Notes: a model not told the origin generated them from the sequence alone. A stretch of DNA of 64,000 nucleotides from Franzmannia qiaohouensis (GCF_031451695.1 NZ_JARWAM010000011.1:104954-168953), one strand, 5' to 3'. Positions 10,623 to 20,562 are shown, counted from the stretch's first letter. Translations and numbers: made by a program.

Positions 10623-13600
10623 GCGTGATCAATCGTATCGAGGTCGCCAACCTGCTCAACAAGCATGGCGACATCGCCTCGCCGTGGGACGCCAAAATGC
10701 GTCACCTGCTGCTCGACCTGCGCGGCCAGTCCAGCGCCATCAGCATGGAGAACGGCTTCGGCAAGACCACTCTCGCCGAAGCGCTGATCGGCCTGCTGTC
10801 GCGGGACCGCTCGCTGATCTCGCGCACGCGGCGCAAATGCTCGCCGTCGACCGTCGCCGGCCAGGGCCGCAGCTGGAGCCATCTGCGCGTCGAGTTTCGC
10901 TCGCGCAGCGGCGGCGAGCGCCAGGAGGACATGCTCGCCGCCGCCGGCGAAGAGGTCGCCGGCGAGACCTTCGTGTTCGGCTTCTATGGTTACAGCGACG
11001 GCAGCGGGCTGTCGTTCTACCACTACCCCGGGCGACTCGAGGACATCCCGGTCCACCACCTGACCGCCGACGGCATGCTGGCGCTGTACGCCAACAGCGA
11101 CATCAAGACCGCCATGTCAAGCCGCAACGTGCGCCTGACCCACAACCGCGAGGAGTGGCTGGACGCGGTGGGTGCCCATGTGTCGCGCCGTGAGCTGGCG
11201 CAGCTGGCCGCCTTCCAAAAGGAGGGCGGCGCCGACAAGAGCCAGATCTTCAACGCCATCAAGCCGCGCGGCGGCGAGAAAGCCGACCAGGCGTTCTTCT
11301 TCGAGGTGCTGGCGCCGGAGATCCTCTCCGGCGCGACCCGCGGCGAGACCGACGAGAGCGAGGAGCTGATCGAGGAGGTGATCCTCAACTCCGGCACCCA
11401 TATCACCGAGCTGCGCCATCGCCTCGACGAAGCCGAGAGCGACCAGCGCCGCACCGCCGACAAGGTGGCCAGTCTGGCGACGCTGAGCGCCGACGGCGCG
11501 GCGCTGCTCGAGGCCCGCGAGGCCCGCGAGCGTCTCGACGAGGGGCTGGCCAGCCTCGAGCGCCTGCTCGGCGGCCAGGCCCTGGCCGGCCTGCCGGGGC
11601 TGCCGCAGCAGCCCTCCGACGCCGACGTCGATGCGGCGACCCTGGCGGGCTTGGCCTGGGCGGTGGGCGACACCGGCCGGCCGCGGGTCTCGACCTGGCT
11701 GCTGGCACGGCTCAGCGGCGCTAGCGAGCGCAGCGTCCGCCAGGCGCTCTCCGAGCGCGGCGCGAGGGTCGATGCCCACCGCCGGCTTATTCACCTGCCC
11801 GACGCCGAGTGGCTGAGCGCTCGCGACCTGGGCCACGTGACCTTTGCCGCCGCCCGCGACTGGCTGGCAGAGACGCTGAGTTTCAACGACGACAGCGCGC
11901 GCCACCGTGCCCTGGAGGCGTTGGATAGTGCGGCCGACGCCTTCGAAGCGCTGGACGGTAACCGCTTCCGCGAAGAGGTGATCGCCGACCGCACTTACCT
12001 CGATGAGCTAGGCCATGACCTCGACGGCCTCGAGCAGCAGCTCGAGGGGCTCGAGCACGACCGTGAGCGCCTCGAGGGGCAGCAGCGCGAGTTCGTCGAC
12101 AACCAGAGTTTCTATACCCAGGCGCTTGCCGATGGCCTGTTCAGCGAGGCCGAGCTGGAGGCGCCGGAACACACCGCCGAGGCCAGCCGCCGCGAGGCCG
12201 AGGAGGCGCGCCGCGCCCTCAACGCGCATCTGGGCCGCAGCGGCGAGCTCAAGCAGGTCGCCGCCTGGCACGCCGAGTTCCGCCAGCGTCACCCCCACGA
12301 AGTGCCCGCCGAGCGCCTGGCCGAGAAGCACGAGCGCGAGGCGCTGATCGAGGAGGCCCGCGAGGCCGCTGAGCAGCAGCGCCAACCGCTGCTCGAGCAG
12401 TGCCGCGAGCTGCGCGACGAGGCGGCCACCCTGCGCGACGAGCAGCAGCGCCTGGCCGGCGAGCAGGGCCTGCTCAGCCAGGGGCAAGGGCCGTGGCAGG
12501 CCTTCGTCGAGGGCTGGCCGGAGGAGGAGCCGCGCGGTTTCTGGTCGCGGCGCAAGACCCAGCTGGCCGAACTCGAGACCCGCTGCCGCGACGCCGAGCA
12601 GCGCCAGCAGGATGCCCGCCGCGAGCAGGCGCGGCTGGCGCCGCTGGCCGAGGCGGCACGGCGCTACGCCGAGCTGCATGGCGATGACGAACCGGTGCAC
12701 CTGCGTAGCCGCCTGCGCGAGCGCGAGCGTGAACTGGCGGATGCCGAGCACCGCCTCGCCCAGCGCGAGGCCGAGCTGCGCGAGCTGCATCAGGCGCGGC
12801 TGAGCTTCGCCGAGCGCAGCGAACTGGCCCCGGCGGACTGGCTGCGCGATGCCCAGCGCCGCTATCCTCGACTGCTCAGCGAGGCGGAGTCGCTGGATAG
12901 CGTCATTGCCGAGCGCCAGCGCTACCTGGAGAGCCTGAGCGGCGACCCGCTCGAACGCCGTGCGGTGGAAGCCGAGGCCGAGCGCCTGCTGCAGCGCGAG
13001 GAGATCGCCTGGCAGCCGCTGCACGAAGTACTCAACGCCGCGCATTGGCCAGAAGCCCGGCGCCGCGAGTGGCTGGCCCAGGCCGCCGGGGTGCTGTTTG
13101 CGCCGGTGGTCGAGGGCGATGCCAATGCCGAAGACGTCGCCGGCCTGCTGGTCGACGCCGGCCTGGCGCTGCCGGTACTCGAATCCGGGGCCCTGGCGGC
13201 GCGGCTGGAGGCCGGCCGCTCGCCGCTTGGTGCGGTACAGGGCGTCGAGACGCTGGCGGTCAAGGCGGCCCTCGACCCGCGCTACCTGGACGAGTTGCGT
13301 CAGGCCACCGAGCGGCGCCTGGCCGCCGACCGCGAGCGCCAGGTGGCACTCGAAGTCGAATGCCGGCGTCTCGACCCCCACGGCGAGGCCTACGCCCTGG
13401 CGGTACGCGCCAGGCAGGCCGACGAAGCCGGGGTGGTCGATGCGCTGGAGGCGCTGGGTGCCGAGCAGTCTGCGTTGGCCGGGCGCCAGGCGGCGCTGGC
13501 GCCGCGCCTCAGCGACGCCGCGCTGAGCTGCATCGACGACTACCAGCGCTACCTGGAAGCCGGCGGTGAGCTGGCCCTGGAGGCCGCCGCCGAGGCGGCA

Positions 13601-15502
13601 CTGGCGGCCGAGAGCGAACTGGCCGAGCAACGCCCGCAGCTGGTCGATGCTCAGCAGGCGCTGGAGCGCCACGGTGAGACCTGGCTGGCGGCGGAACAGT
13701 TTGCCAACGCTGGTGGCGCGGAGCGCCTCGAAGCGCTGGAGGCGCGTCTCGATGCCCTGGCCGAACGCCAGGCCGAGGTCGGCGAGCGACTGCATGACGC
13801 CGAGGCCCAGCGCGAGACCCTCGAGCGCCGTCTCAGCGAGCTCGACGCCGAGCAGCGCGGGCTGTTCGCCGACGGCGAACGTGACCGGCTGCGCGCCCTG
13901 GCCGAGTTCGAGGCCGAGGGCGGCGTGGCCTTTATCGAAACTGCCGCCGAGGTGCAGGAGCAGCTCGAGACGCAGCTGGCCACGGCCAACCGTCGCGCCG
14001 ACTTCTCGTTCACGCGGATCCGCGCCTACCTCGACGTACGCGATGCCGGCGGCGGCGGGCAGAAACTCGAGCGTGAGATCGCCCGGGTCAAGCGCGAGCG
14101 CGGCGAGTGCCGTGAGCAGCTCAAGGCCAAACGCGACGAGCGTGACAGCGTCAGCGAGCGGCTGGGCGTCCAGCGCCGGGCCATGGAGTGGGTCGACCAG
14201 CTGGCCCTGGCATGGCTGGCGGTGGTCCGCGAGCTGCCCAGCGGCTGGAGGCAGCGGCTGGCAGAGGCCGAGCCGCAGAGCGCCTGGCCCCTCGACGACC
14301 CGGACCAGGCGACGCGTCAGGCAGCGCTTGACGACTGGTGGCGGCTGGCAGGCAGTGAGGCGGCGCTGCCCGATCCGGCGGCGCTGGAGGCCTGCCAGCA
14401 AACCCTGATCGATGCGCTTGATGATCTCAACCTGGGTGAACGAGCGCGCGACCGCGAGCGCCAGGATAAGGCGGTGCGTGCCCTCGAGCGGCGCCTGGCC
14501 GAGGCGCTGGAGGCAGCCGCCCAGAGCCGTGCCTTCAGCGATACCGAGCGCGCGCGGCTGGGGGCGTTGAAGGGCGTCAGCGCAGCGGCCTTGGCCGATC
14601 TGGCGGCGCTGCACGATCAGCTCGACGCTCAGCTCGGCGAGCATCGCCAGCGCGTCGAGCGGCTGCACGCCTCACGCGAGCAGATCGAAGGCACCCTGGT
14701 CGAGCGGCTGAGCTCGATCATCGCCGACGCCGCCGGCAACTTGGATATCCTCAAGCGCGTGGCGCGCAGCCACGGCGAGGGCGGCGCCTATTTCGAGGTC
14801 AAGGCGTCGCTGATCGACGGCGAGCCGCTGCGCGAGCTGATCACCACCCTGCTGGCGGATATCGACGAGCACCAGCTGGCGCAGAAGCGCCGCGCCGAGC
14901 GCGACGGCGGCATGCCCGACGGCGATGCGCGGCGCCGCGACGACGACCTGCTGCGCCAGATTCGCCGGCGCATCTACCGCGGGCTGTTCCACGACGTGGC
15001 GATTCGCCTCAAGCACGACGCCATCCGCCCCCACGGTCGGCTGTTCTCGCTCAACGAGGACATGTCCGAGGGCCAGCGCGAGGCGGTGTCGCTGATGTGG
15101 CTGGTCAAGCTCTCGGAGTTCGCCATCGAGCGCGAGCTGCGCGAACTGCCCGGTCACCACAAGCGGCGGGCGCGCAACAGCCGCGAGAGCGTGATCCTGC
15201 TCGACGGCCTGTTCTCCAAGCTCTCCCACCGGCGGCTGATCCAGGACTCGCTGGAGTCGCTGCGCAACACCCGCGGGCGCTTCCAGATGATCGGCCTGAT
15301 CCACAATCCCAACTATGAGAACGACCCGGCAATCTTCCCCACCTACCTGGTGGGCAGCGTGATCGGCGGCGTTCAGGGCCAGGGCGGCCATGTCATGGTC
15401 CGCGACGGCCGCAGCGTCGAACCCGAGCAGCTCGGTCGCAGCACCGGCGAAGCCAGCCTGTTCGGCATCCACGTCAGCGAGCCGGTCGGCGAGGAGACGT
15501 AG
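10619..15502 (+). CDS. Very long SMC-like ATPase with altered Walker motifs
   Basis: A 1627-residue protein: N-terminal head half, two long coiled-coil arms rich in E, R, L, A and Q with an intervening less-helical region around 730-800, and a C-terminal head half. The P loop is SMENGFGKTT (42-51), with Met43 where the first Walker A glycine is expected. The ABC signature is SEGQR (1483-1487). The Walker B strand is VILLDGLFSKLS: Asp1529 is kept but the next residue is Gly1530, not the catalytic Glu, and the D-loop-like SKLD reads SKLS. It is longer than MukB (about 1480). Context suggests a MksB/JetC-like chromosome- or plasmid-acting condensin; no JetD-type TOPRIM nuclease gene follows. Confidence 0.75.
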   Translation: MSVINRIEVANLLNKHGDIASPWDAKMRHLLLDLRGQSSAISMENGFGKTTLAEALIGLLSRDRSLISRTRRKCSPSTVAGQGRSWSHLRVEFRSRSGGERQEDMLAAAGEEVAGETFVFGFYGYSDGSGLSFYHYPGRLEDIPVHHLTADGMLALYANSDIKTAMSSRNVRLTHNREEWLDAVGAHVSRRELAQLAAFQKEGGADKSQIFNAIKPRGGEKADQAFFFEVLAPEILSGATRGETDESEELIEEVILNSGTHITELRHRLDEAESDQRRTADKVASLATLSADGAALLEAREARERLDEGLASLERLLGGQALAGLPGLPQQPSDADVDAATLAGLAWAVGDTGRPRVSTWLLARLSGASERSVRQALSERGARVDAHRRLIHLPDAEWLSARDLGHVTFAAARDWLAETLSFNDDSARHRALEALDSAADAFEALDGNRFREEVIADRTYLDELGHDLDGLEQQLEGLEHDRERLEGQQREFVDNQSFYTQALADGLFSEAELEAPEHTAEASRREAEEARRALNAHLGRSGELKQVAAWHAEFRQRHPHEVPAERLAEKHEREALIEEAREAAEQQRQPLLEQCRELRDEAATLRDEQQRLAGEQGLLSQGQGPWQAFVEGWPEEEPRGFWSRRKTQLAELETRCRDAEQRQQDARREQARLAPLAEAARRYAELHGDDEPVHLRSRLRERERELADAEHRLAQREAELRELHQARLSFAERSELAPADWLRDAQRRYPRLLSEAESLDSVIAERQRYLESLSGDPLERRAVEAEAERLLQREEIAWQPLHEVLNAAHWPEARRREWLAQAAGVLFAPVVEGDANAEDVAGLLVDAGLALPVLESGALAARLEAGRSPLGAVQGVETLAVKAALDPRYLDELRQATERRLAADRERQVALEVECRRLDPHGEAYALAVRARQADEAGVVDALEALGAEQSALAGRQAALAPRLSDAALSCIDDYQRYLEAGGELALEAAAEAALAAESELAEQRPQLVDAQQALERHGETWLAAEQFANAGGAERLEALEARLDALAERQAEVGERLHDAEAQRETLERRLSELDAEQRGLFADGERDRLRALAEFEAEGGVAFIETAAEVQEQLETQLATANRRADFSFTRIRAYLDVRDAGGGGQKLEREIARVKRERGECREQLKAKRDERDSVSERLGVQRRAMEWVDQLALAWLAVVRELPSGWRQRLAEAEPQSAWPLDDPDQATRQAALDDWWRLAGSEAALPDPAALEACQQTLIDALDDLNLGERARDRERQDKAVRALERRLAEALEAAAQSRAFSDTERARLGALKGVSAAALADLAALHDQLDAQLGEHRQRVERLHASREQIEGTLVERLSSIIADAAGNLDILKRVARSHGEGGAYFEVKASLIDGEPLRELITTLLADIDEHQLAQKRRAERDGGMPDGDARRRDDDLLRQIRRRIYRGLFHDVAIRLKHDAIRPHGRLFSLNEDMSEGQREAVSLMWLVKLSEFAIERELRELPGHHKRRARNSRESVILLDGLFSKLSHRRLIQDSLESLRNTRGRFQMIGLIHNPNYENDPAIFPTYLVGSVIGGVQGQGGHVMVRDGRSVEPEQLGRSTGEASLFGIHVSEPVGEET

Positions 15503-15503
15503 G

Positions 15504-15908
15504 ATGAGCGATACGGCGCGAATCTACGGCGTTGGCGACAGTACCCTGCAGGCGCTGGGCGGCGAAGCGGCGGTGGCCACACTCGTCGAGCGCTTCTATT
15601 CGGCGATGCAGCGGCTGCCCGAGGCGCAGCGGATTCGTGCCATGCATCCCGCCGATCTCGACGAGGCGCGGGACAAGCTGACCACCTTCCTGATTGGCTG
15701 GATGGGCGGTCCCAAGCGCTATCGCGAGCGTTTCGGGCCGATCAGCATCCCGGGGGCGCATCGTCACCTGGATATCGGCCCCGAGGAGCGCGACGCTTGG
15801 CTTCTGTGCATGGCAACGGCGCTCGACGAGCAGGGCGTGGATGCCGAGCTCAAGGCCTACCTGCTGGCTCAGCTGCGTCACCCGGCGGAGATGTGTCGGC
15901 GGCGCTGA
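15504..15908 (+). CDS. Group II truncated haemoglobin
   Basis: The ATG at 15504 begins 1 nt after the SMC stop, with a GAGGAG site inside that gene's end. The 134-residue protein has the 2-on-2 globin pattern of the trHbO group: LGGEAAVATLVERFY at the start, the proximal histidine in the GAHRHLDIG segment, and the G-helix tryptophan in DAWLLCM. It should bind haem and O2 or NO. The tight coupling to the SMC operon suggests co-transcription, although a functional connection is not evident; the globin could be a passenger. Confidence 0.85.
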   Translation: MSDTARIYGVGDSTLQALGGEAAVATLVERFYSAMQRLPEAQRIRAMHPADLDEARDKLTTFLIGWMGGPKRYRERFGPISIPGAHRHLDIGPEERDAWLLCMATALDEQGVDAELKAYLLAQLRHPAEMCRRR

Positions 15909-15917
15909 AGGGGTGGG

Positions 15918-16832
15918 TCAGGGCTGACTCAGTACCTGATTGCGGCCCTGGTGCTTGGCGCGATAGAGCCGGCGGTCGGCGCGTTCGATAAAGGCCTCGC
16001 GGGGCTCGCCGAGGCGGTATTCGGCGATGCCGATGCTGGCCGTGACGCGCCCCGCGCCAAAGCCGAAGTCGTGGAGGGCAATCGCCTCGCGCAGGCGTTC
16101 GGCAAGCGGTAGGCAGTGCGATAGCGGCGTCAGCGGCAGGATCACGGCGAACTCCTCGCCGCCCAGCCGCGCCGGGATGTCCTCCTCGCGCAGCTGCAGC
16201 TCGCAGAGTCGCGCCAGGTCCTCGAGCACCTGGTCGCCCTGCAGGTGTCCCCAGGTGTCGTTGATACCCTTGAAGTGGTCGAGGTCGATCAGCATCAGCG
16301 ATAGCGGCGAGCCGTGGCGACGTGCGGAGGAGATCTCCTCGTCCAGGCGGCACATCAACTTGCGGCGATTGGCCAGGCCGGTGAGCTCGTCGGTATCGGA
16401 GAGTTCGCGCAGGTGCGCCTCATGGGCGACCTGCTCGCTGACGTCCATCATCAGGCCGTGCCATAGCGTGCCGTCTCCGCGCCATTCGGGCTGGGCGCGC
16501 ACCGAGATCCAGCGAATCTCGCCACACGGCTGATAGAGCCGGAACTGATTGGCCAACGGCGTCAGCGACTTGGCCGAGCGCTCGATGGCGGCCATCAGGC
16601 GTGGAAAATCCTCGGCGTGAATACGTGCGAAAGCGTAGCTGGCATCGTCGGCCAGCAGGCGGCGCTCACCTGCGCGGATCAGGGTGGCGTTGCCGGCCAG
16701 ATAGGGGAAGCGCAGCTGGCCACTGGCGCTGCGAAAGAGTTGGAAGATCATGCCGGGGATACGTTCGGTCATGGCCTTGAGCTGCGCGAGACTCTCCATG
16801 GTCTCGGGCAGCACGCTATCATCGGCAGGCAT
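15918..16832 (-). CDS. PAS-GGDEF diguanylate cyclase
   Basis: The ATG at 16832 has an AGGAGG site 7 nt upstream and was preferred over an upstream in-frame start at 16934. The 304-residue protein has a PAS-like sensor (about 20-135, ending GLMMDVSEQ) and a GGDEF domain with the active-site loop RLGGEEF. It is predicted to make cyclic di-GMP; no EAL domain and no membrane segment are seen, so it is cytosolic. The inhibitory-site RxxD motif is not obvious. It converges with the globin gene (9-bp gap). Confidence 0.88.
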   Translation of the reverse strand: MPADDSVLPETMESLAQLKAMTERIPGMIFQLFRSASGQLRFPYLAGNATLIRAGERRLLADDASYAFARIHAEDFPRLMAAIERSAKSLTPLANQFRLYQPCGEIRWISVRAQPEWRGDGTLWHGLMMDVSEQVAHEAHLRELSDTDELTGLANRRKLMCRLDEEISSARRHGSPLSLMLIDLDHFKGINDTWGHLQGDQVLEDLARLCELQLREEDIPARLGGEEFAVILPLTPLSHCLPLAERLREAIALHDFGFGAGRVTASIGIAEYRLGEPREAFIERADRRLYRAKHQGRNQVLSQP

Positions 16833-17002
16833 GGATGGCCTCCTGGCTAGGCGTTCCGCTGCGTTGGTGTTTCTTGTTGTTCGTCGGGTGCTGGGCACCT
16901 CGTTATATAAGCAGGCAAATATACGCCTAAGCATGAGGAGGCGTCACCCTGCAAAGGATGTAAGCGATTGACTACAAGGTGTGACGCTTTGTCATGACCT
17001 GG

Positions 17003-18154
17003 TCAGCGCGGGGCGTCATAGCGTCCGGCACGCCCGCGCGAGAACACCAGCTGCCAGAGCTGCAGGTCGCGGGCGCGAAAGGCGCCGGCGCACACCGAGA
17101 GATAGTAGCGGAACATGCGCTTGATGCGCTCGCTGTAGGCGTCGGCGATCTGGTGCCAGTTGGCATCTATGTTGGCCAGCCAGGCCATCAGGGTGGGGTC
17201 GTAGTCGGCACCAAAATTCTGCCAGTCTTCGAGCAGCAGGTGCCCTTCGGCGGCCCGAGCGATATGCATCGCCGAGGGCAGTACGCCGTTGGGGAAGATG
17301 TACTTGTTGACCCAGGGGTCGGCGGTGATATCGGAGTTGTTGGAGCCGATGGTATGCAGCAGGAACAGGCCGTCGGCCTCGAGCAGGCGCTCCACGGTCG
17401 TGAAGTAGGTGGCATAGTTGCGGTGGCCGACGTGCTCGAACATGCCGATCGAGACGATGCGGTCGTAGCGGCCGTCGAGGTCGCGGTAGTCCTGCAGCAG
17501 GATCTCCACCGGCAAGCCCTGGCAGCGTTCGCGGGACAGCGCCGCCTGCTCGCGGGAGATGGTAATGCCGGTCACCTCGGCGCGGTAATGGTGGGCGGCG
17601 TATTCGGCAAAGCTGCCCCAGCCACAGCCGATGTCGAGCACCCGCATGCCGGGCTCTAGCTCGAGCTTGCGCGCCACCAGGTCGAGCTTGTCTAGCTGGG
17701 CCTGGTGTAGCGAGTTGGCGCGCTTCCAGTAGCCGCAGGAGTAGCACATGGTGGGGTCGAGCATGCACTCGAACAGGTCATTGCCGAGGTCATAGTGCGC
17801 TTCGCCGACGATATATGCCCGCGCCTTGCTCTGCAGATTGAAGAAACCGGTCTGCAGGCGGTACATCAGCCGTTCGGAAGGCGTATGGGCACGTTCACCG
17901 AGCCCATGCATCAGCAGCCGGCAGGCCATCTCGTCGATGCGTGGGCACTCCCACCAGCCGTCCATGTAAGCCTCGCCGAGCCCCAGGGTGCCCTGGTGGA
18001 GCACCCGCGAGAAGAGATCGGGATGATGCACCTGAATGTCCCAGTCGGCGCTGCCGTTGAGGGTCACACCGGAGCCTTCGAGGAGTTGCTCGACGACGCG
18101 ACGGGCGCGGCTGTCTGGGAGGGGGACGGGGCCGATTCGGGGGTCGCTGGTCAT
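17003..18154 (-). CDS. cfa: Cyclopropane-fatty-acyl-phospholipid synthase
   Basis: A 383-residue SAM-dependent enzyme of the CFA/mycolic acid synthase family. The SAM motif VLDIGCGWGSFAEYAA, the downstream SIGMFEHVGHRNYATYF segment and the C-terminal YY-aromatic region (MFRYYLSVCAGAFRARD) are as in Cfa. It adds a methylene bridge to unsaturated acyl chains of membrane phospholipids, typically in stationary phase or under osmotic and acid stress. It is divergent from fdhA with a 261-bp gap in which I see no gene. Confidence 0.93.
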   Translation of the reverse strand: MTSDPRIGPVPLPDSRARRVVEQLLEGSGVTLNGSADWDIQVHHPDLFSRVLHQGTLGLGEAYMDGWWECPRIDEMACRLLMHGLGERAHTPSERLMYRLQTGFFNLQSKARAYIVGEAHYDLGNDLFECMLDPTMCYSCGYWKRANSLHQAQLDKLDLVARKLELEPGMRVLDIGCGWGSFAEYAAHHYRAEVTGITISREQAALSRERCQGLPVEILLQDYRDLDGRYDRIVSIGMFEHVGHRNYATYFTTVERLLEADGLFLLHTIGSNNSDITADPWVNKYIFPNGVLPSAMHIARAAEGHLLLEDWQNFGADYDPTLMAWLANIDANWHQIADAYSERIKRMFRYYLSVCAGAFRARDLQLWQLVFSRGRAGRYDAPR

Positions 18155-18415
18155 GGCAGTCTCCTGTTCCGTTAGCTAGTGCTCTCCGGGCGTTGGCTAG
18201 GTTGACGGCAGGGGTGCGGCGACATCTTGTTATGCTTGCGACGTCGTGTTTAGTGAGCATAGACGATCGATAACTGGCGTGGTAACTCCGTCGGTGGCTA
18301 GTGAACCTTGCGCATGTCTCTTTCAGGCATGCCGATGCCTCACCTGAGACGTTCGACGGGGCTGGCTCGACTAGGCTGTAGGCGCCAATCACAGCATAAA
18401 TGAAGGACGCCAGCC

Positions 18416-19609
18416 ATGAGTCAAGCCAATCGCGGGGTGGTCTACATGGGCCCCGGCAAGGTCGAGGTCCAAGCCATCCCCTTTCCCGAACTGGCGCTGG
18501 GCAAGCGCAAGTGCGAGCACGGGGTGATTCTCAAGGTAGTCACCACCAATATCTGCGGCAGCGACCAGCATATGGTGCGCGGCCGCACCACCGCGCCGCA
18601 GGGACTGGTACTGGGCCATGAGATCACCGGCGAGGTAATCGAGTGTGGCCGTGACGTAGAGTTCGTCGCGGTCGGCGATATCGTCTCGGTGCCGTTCAAT
18701 ATTGCCTGCGGCCGTTGCCGCAACTGCAAGGAGGGCAAGACCGGCATCTGTCTCAACGTCAATCCGGCGCGCCCCGGGGCGGCCTACGGCTATGTCGACA
18801 TGGGCGGCTGGGTCGGCGGCCAGACCGAGTACGTGATGGTGCCCTATGCCGACTTCAATCTGCTCAAGTTCCCCGATCGCGAACTCGCCATGGACAAGAT
18901 CGGCGACTTGACGCTGCTTTCGGATATCTTCCCCACCGGTTTCCACGGCTGCGTTACCGCTGGAGTGGGGCCGGGCAGTACCGTCTATATTGCCGGTGCC
19001 GGCCCGGTAGGCTTGGCCGCGGCGGTCTCGGCGCAGCTGCTGGGGGCGGCCTGCGTGATCGTCGGCGACATGAACCCCGAGCGCCTGGCCCAGGCCGAAA
19101 GCTTCGGCTGCGAGACCCTCGATCTGCGCCAGGATACGCCGATGGCCGACATGCTCGAACCGATTCTCGGTGATCGCGAGGTCGACTGCGCGGTGGATGC
19201 GGTGGGCTTCGAGGCGCGCTGCCACGGCCACGATCACTCCCACGAGCAGCCTGCTGCGGTACTCAACGCCTGCATGGACATCACCCGTGCCGGCGGCCAG
19301 ATCGGCATCCCCGGGCTCTACGTCACCGAGGACCCGGGTGCCGAGAGCGCCGATGCCCAGCATGGCAACCTGTCGATGCGCCTGGGCCTGGGCTGGGCCA
19401 AGTCGCACTCCTTCCACACCGGCCAGTGCCCGGTGATGAAGTATCATCGTCAGCTGATGCAGGCGATCCTGTTCGAGCGGGTGCATATCGCCCAGGCGGT
19501 CAACGTTCAGGTGATCTCGCTGGACGACGCGCCGCGCGGCTATGCCGACTTCGATGGCGGCGTGGCGAAGAAATTCGTCATCGACCCCCACGGCAGCGTA
19601 GCCGCCTGA
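18416..19609 (+). CDS. fdhA: Glutathione-independent formaldehyde dehydrogenase
   Basis: A 397-residue zinc-dependent MDR dehydrogenase closely resembling Pseudomonas putida FdhA. The catalytic zinc ligands lie in NICGSDQHM and GHEITGEV, the structural zinc cysteines in CGRCRNCKEGKTGIC, and the NAD+ glycine motif in GAGPVGLAAA. It oxidises formaldehyde to formate with tightly bound NAD(H). It stands alone between cfa and argP. The long insertion around residues 268-290, which covers the cofactor in this family, is present. Confidence 0.93.
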   Translation: MSQANRGVVYMGPGKVEVQAIPFPELALGKRKCEHGVILKVVTTNICGSDQHMVRGRTTAPQGLVLGHEITGEVIECGRDVEFVAVGDIVSVPFNIACGRCRNCKEGKTGICLNVNPARPGAAYGYVDMGGWVGGQTEYVMVPYADFNLLKFPDRELAMDKIGDLTLLSDIFPTGFHGCVTAGVGPGSTVYIAGAGPVGLAAAVSAQLLGAACVIVGDMNPERLAQAESFGCETLDLRQDTPMADMLEPILGDREVDCAVDAVGFEARCHGHDHSHEQPAAVLNACMDITRAGGQIGIPGLYVTEDPGAESADAQHGNLSMRLGLGWAKSHSFHTGQCPVMKYHRQLMQAILFERVHIAQAVNVQVISLDDAPRGYADFDGGVAKKFVIDPHGSVAA

Positions 19610-19614
19610 GCGTG

Positions 19615-20562
19615 TCAGCCGCCGGGCGTGGCGTCCGGCGGCACCAGCCAGCTATCGCTGAGTGCCAGCAGGTGGTCGGTCAGGGCATCCAGCACCTGGC
19701 CGCCCTGGCGCCAGTGGTGCCAGTAGAGCGGCACGTCCACCGCCTGGTGGGGCGAGAGGTCGACCAGGCGGCCATCGGCGAGATGCCCGCTGGGGTCGAT
19801 CTCCTCGAGCCGCCCGGCATCGAGTTCGCGCGCTGCCTGGCGCTCCGGCACCATCCCCCAGCCGAGACCCGCCAGGGCCAGGCCGACGAAGCCCTGCGAC
19901 GACGGGCACAGGTGGTAGGGAAACGGCGGTTCGACGCCATACATCGCCAGGAAGCGATGCTGGAGCCGATCATCGGGCCCAAACACCAGCGCCGGGGCCC
20001 GCTTCAGGGCGCTCGGCGTCACACCATGGGGAAAGTAGCGGGCGATGAAGGCCGGGCTTGCCAGCGCTCGGTAGCGCATGCTGCCCAGCGCGTGGCTGCG
20101 TGCCCCCTGCACCGGACGCGCTGAGTCGCAGAGACACCCGGCGACCTCGCCGTCGCGCATGCGCTTGAGCGCGACCTCCTGATCTTCCACCACCAGTTCG
20201 AACAGCACCCGATGCCTGTCGCTGAAACGGCCCACGGCCTCCGGCCACCAGGTCGCCAGGCTATCGGCGTTGATGGCCAGGCGCAGCCGCGGCTCATCGC
20301 CGCTGCCCAGCGCAGGGACCTCATCGAGCAGGTCGTGCTCGAGCAGCCGCACCTGTTGCACATGGTTGAGCAGGCGCTGGCCAAGTGGCGTCGGCGCCAG
20401 GCGTGGGCTGCGCATCAGTACCGGCTGGCCGAGGCGGGCCTCGAGCAGCTTGATGCGCTGGGATACCGCCGACTGGGTCAGGCCGAGCTGGCGCGCGCCG
20501 CGCTCGAAGCCGGCCTGGTCGACCACCGCAGCCAGCGCCGCGAGCAGCTTATAGTCGAGCAT
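19615..20562 (-). CDS. argP: LysR-type regulator of the ArgP (IciA) group
   Basis: A 315-residue LTTR starting MLDYKLLAALAAVVDQ, which aligns with the ArgP N-terminus; an upstream in-frame GTG at 20589 is a possible alternative. The helix-turn-helix is ARQLGLTQSAVSQRIKLLE. It is divergent from an ArgO-type exporter (138-bp gap), the arrangement in which ArgP activates argO in response to arginine and is locked by lysine. It ends 5 bp from the fdhA stop on the opposite strand. Confidence 0.88.
   Translation of the reverse strand: MLDYKLLAALAAVVDQAGFERGARQLGLTQSAVSQRIKLLEARLGQPVLMRSPRLAPTPLGQRLLNHVQQVRLLEHDLLDEVPALGSGDEPRLRLAINADSLATWWPEAVGRFSDRHRVLFELVVEDQEVALKRMRDGEVAGCLCDSARPVQGARSHALGSMRYRALASPAFIARYFPHGVTPSALKRAPALVFGPDDRLQHRFLAMYGVEPPFPYHLCPSSQGFVGLALAGLGWGMVPERQAARELDAGRLEEIDPSGHLADGRLVDLSPHQAVDVPLYWHHWRQGGQVLDALTDHLLALSDSWLVPPDATPGG

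Noticed and set aside
12008..14668. An 886-codon open frame antisense to the SMC gene
   Set aside because: It is a by-product of the GC-rich codon pattern of the coiled-coil gene: it lies wholly within it, shows low-complexity L/A/Q/R composition and has no ribosome-binding site.
8410..15502. A Wadjet (JetABCD) anti-plasmid defence system
   Set aside because: The first three gene types fit, but no TOPRIM nuclease (JetD) is encoded on either side; the next gene is a globin. The call was kept at SMC complex of MukBEF/MksBEF type.
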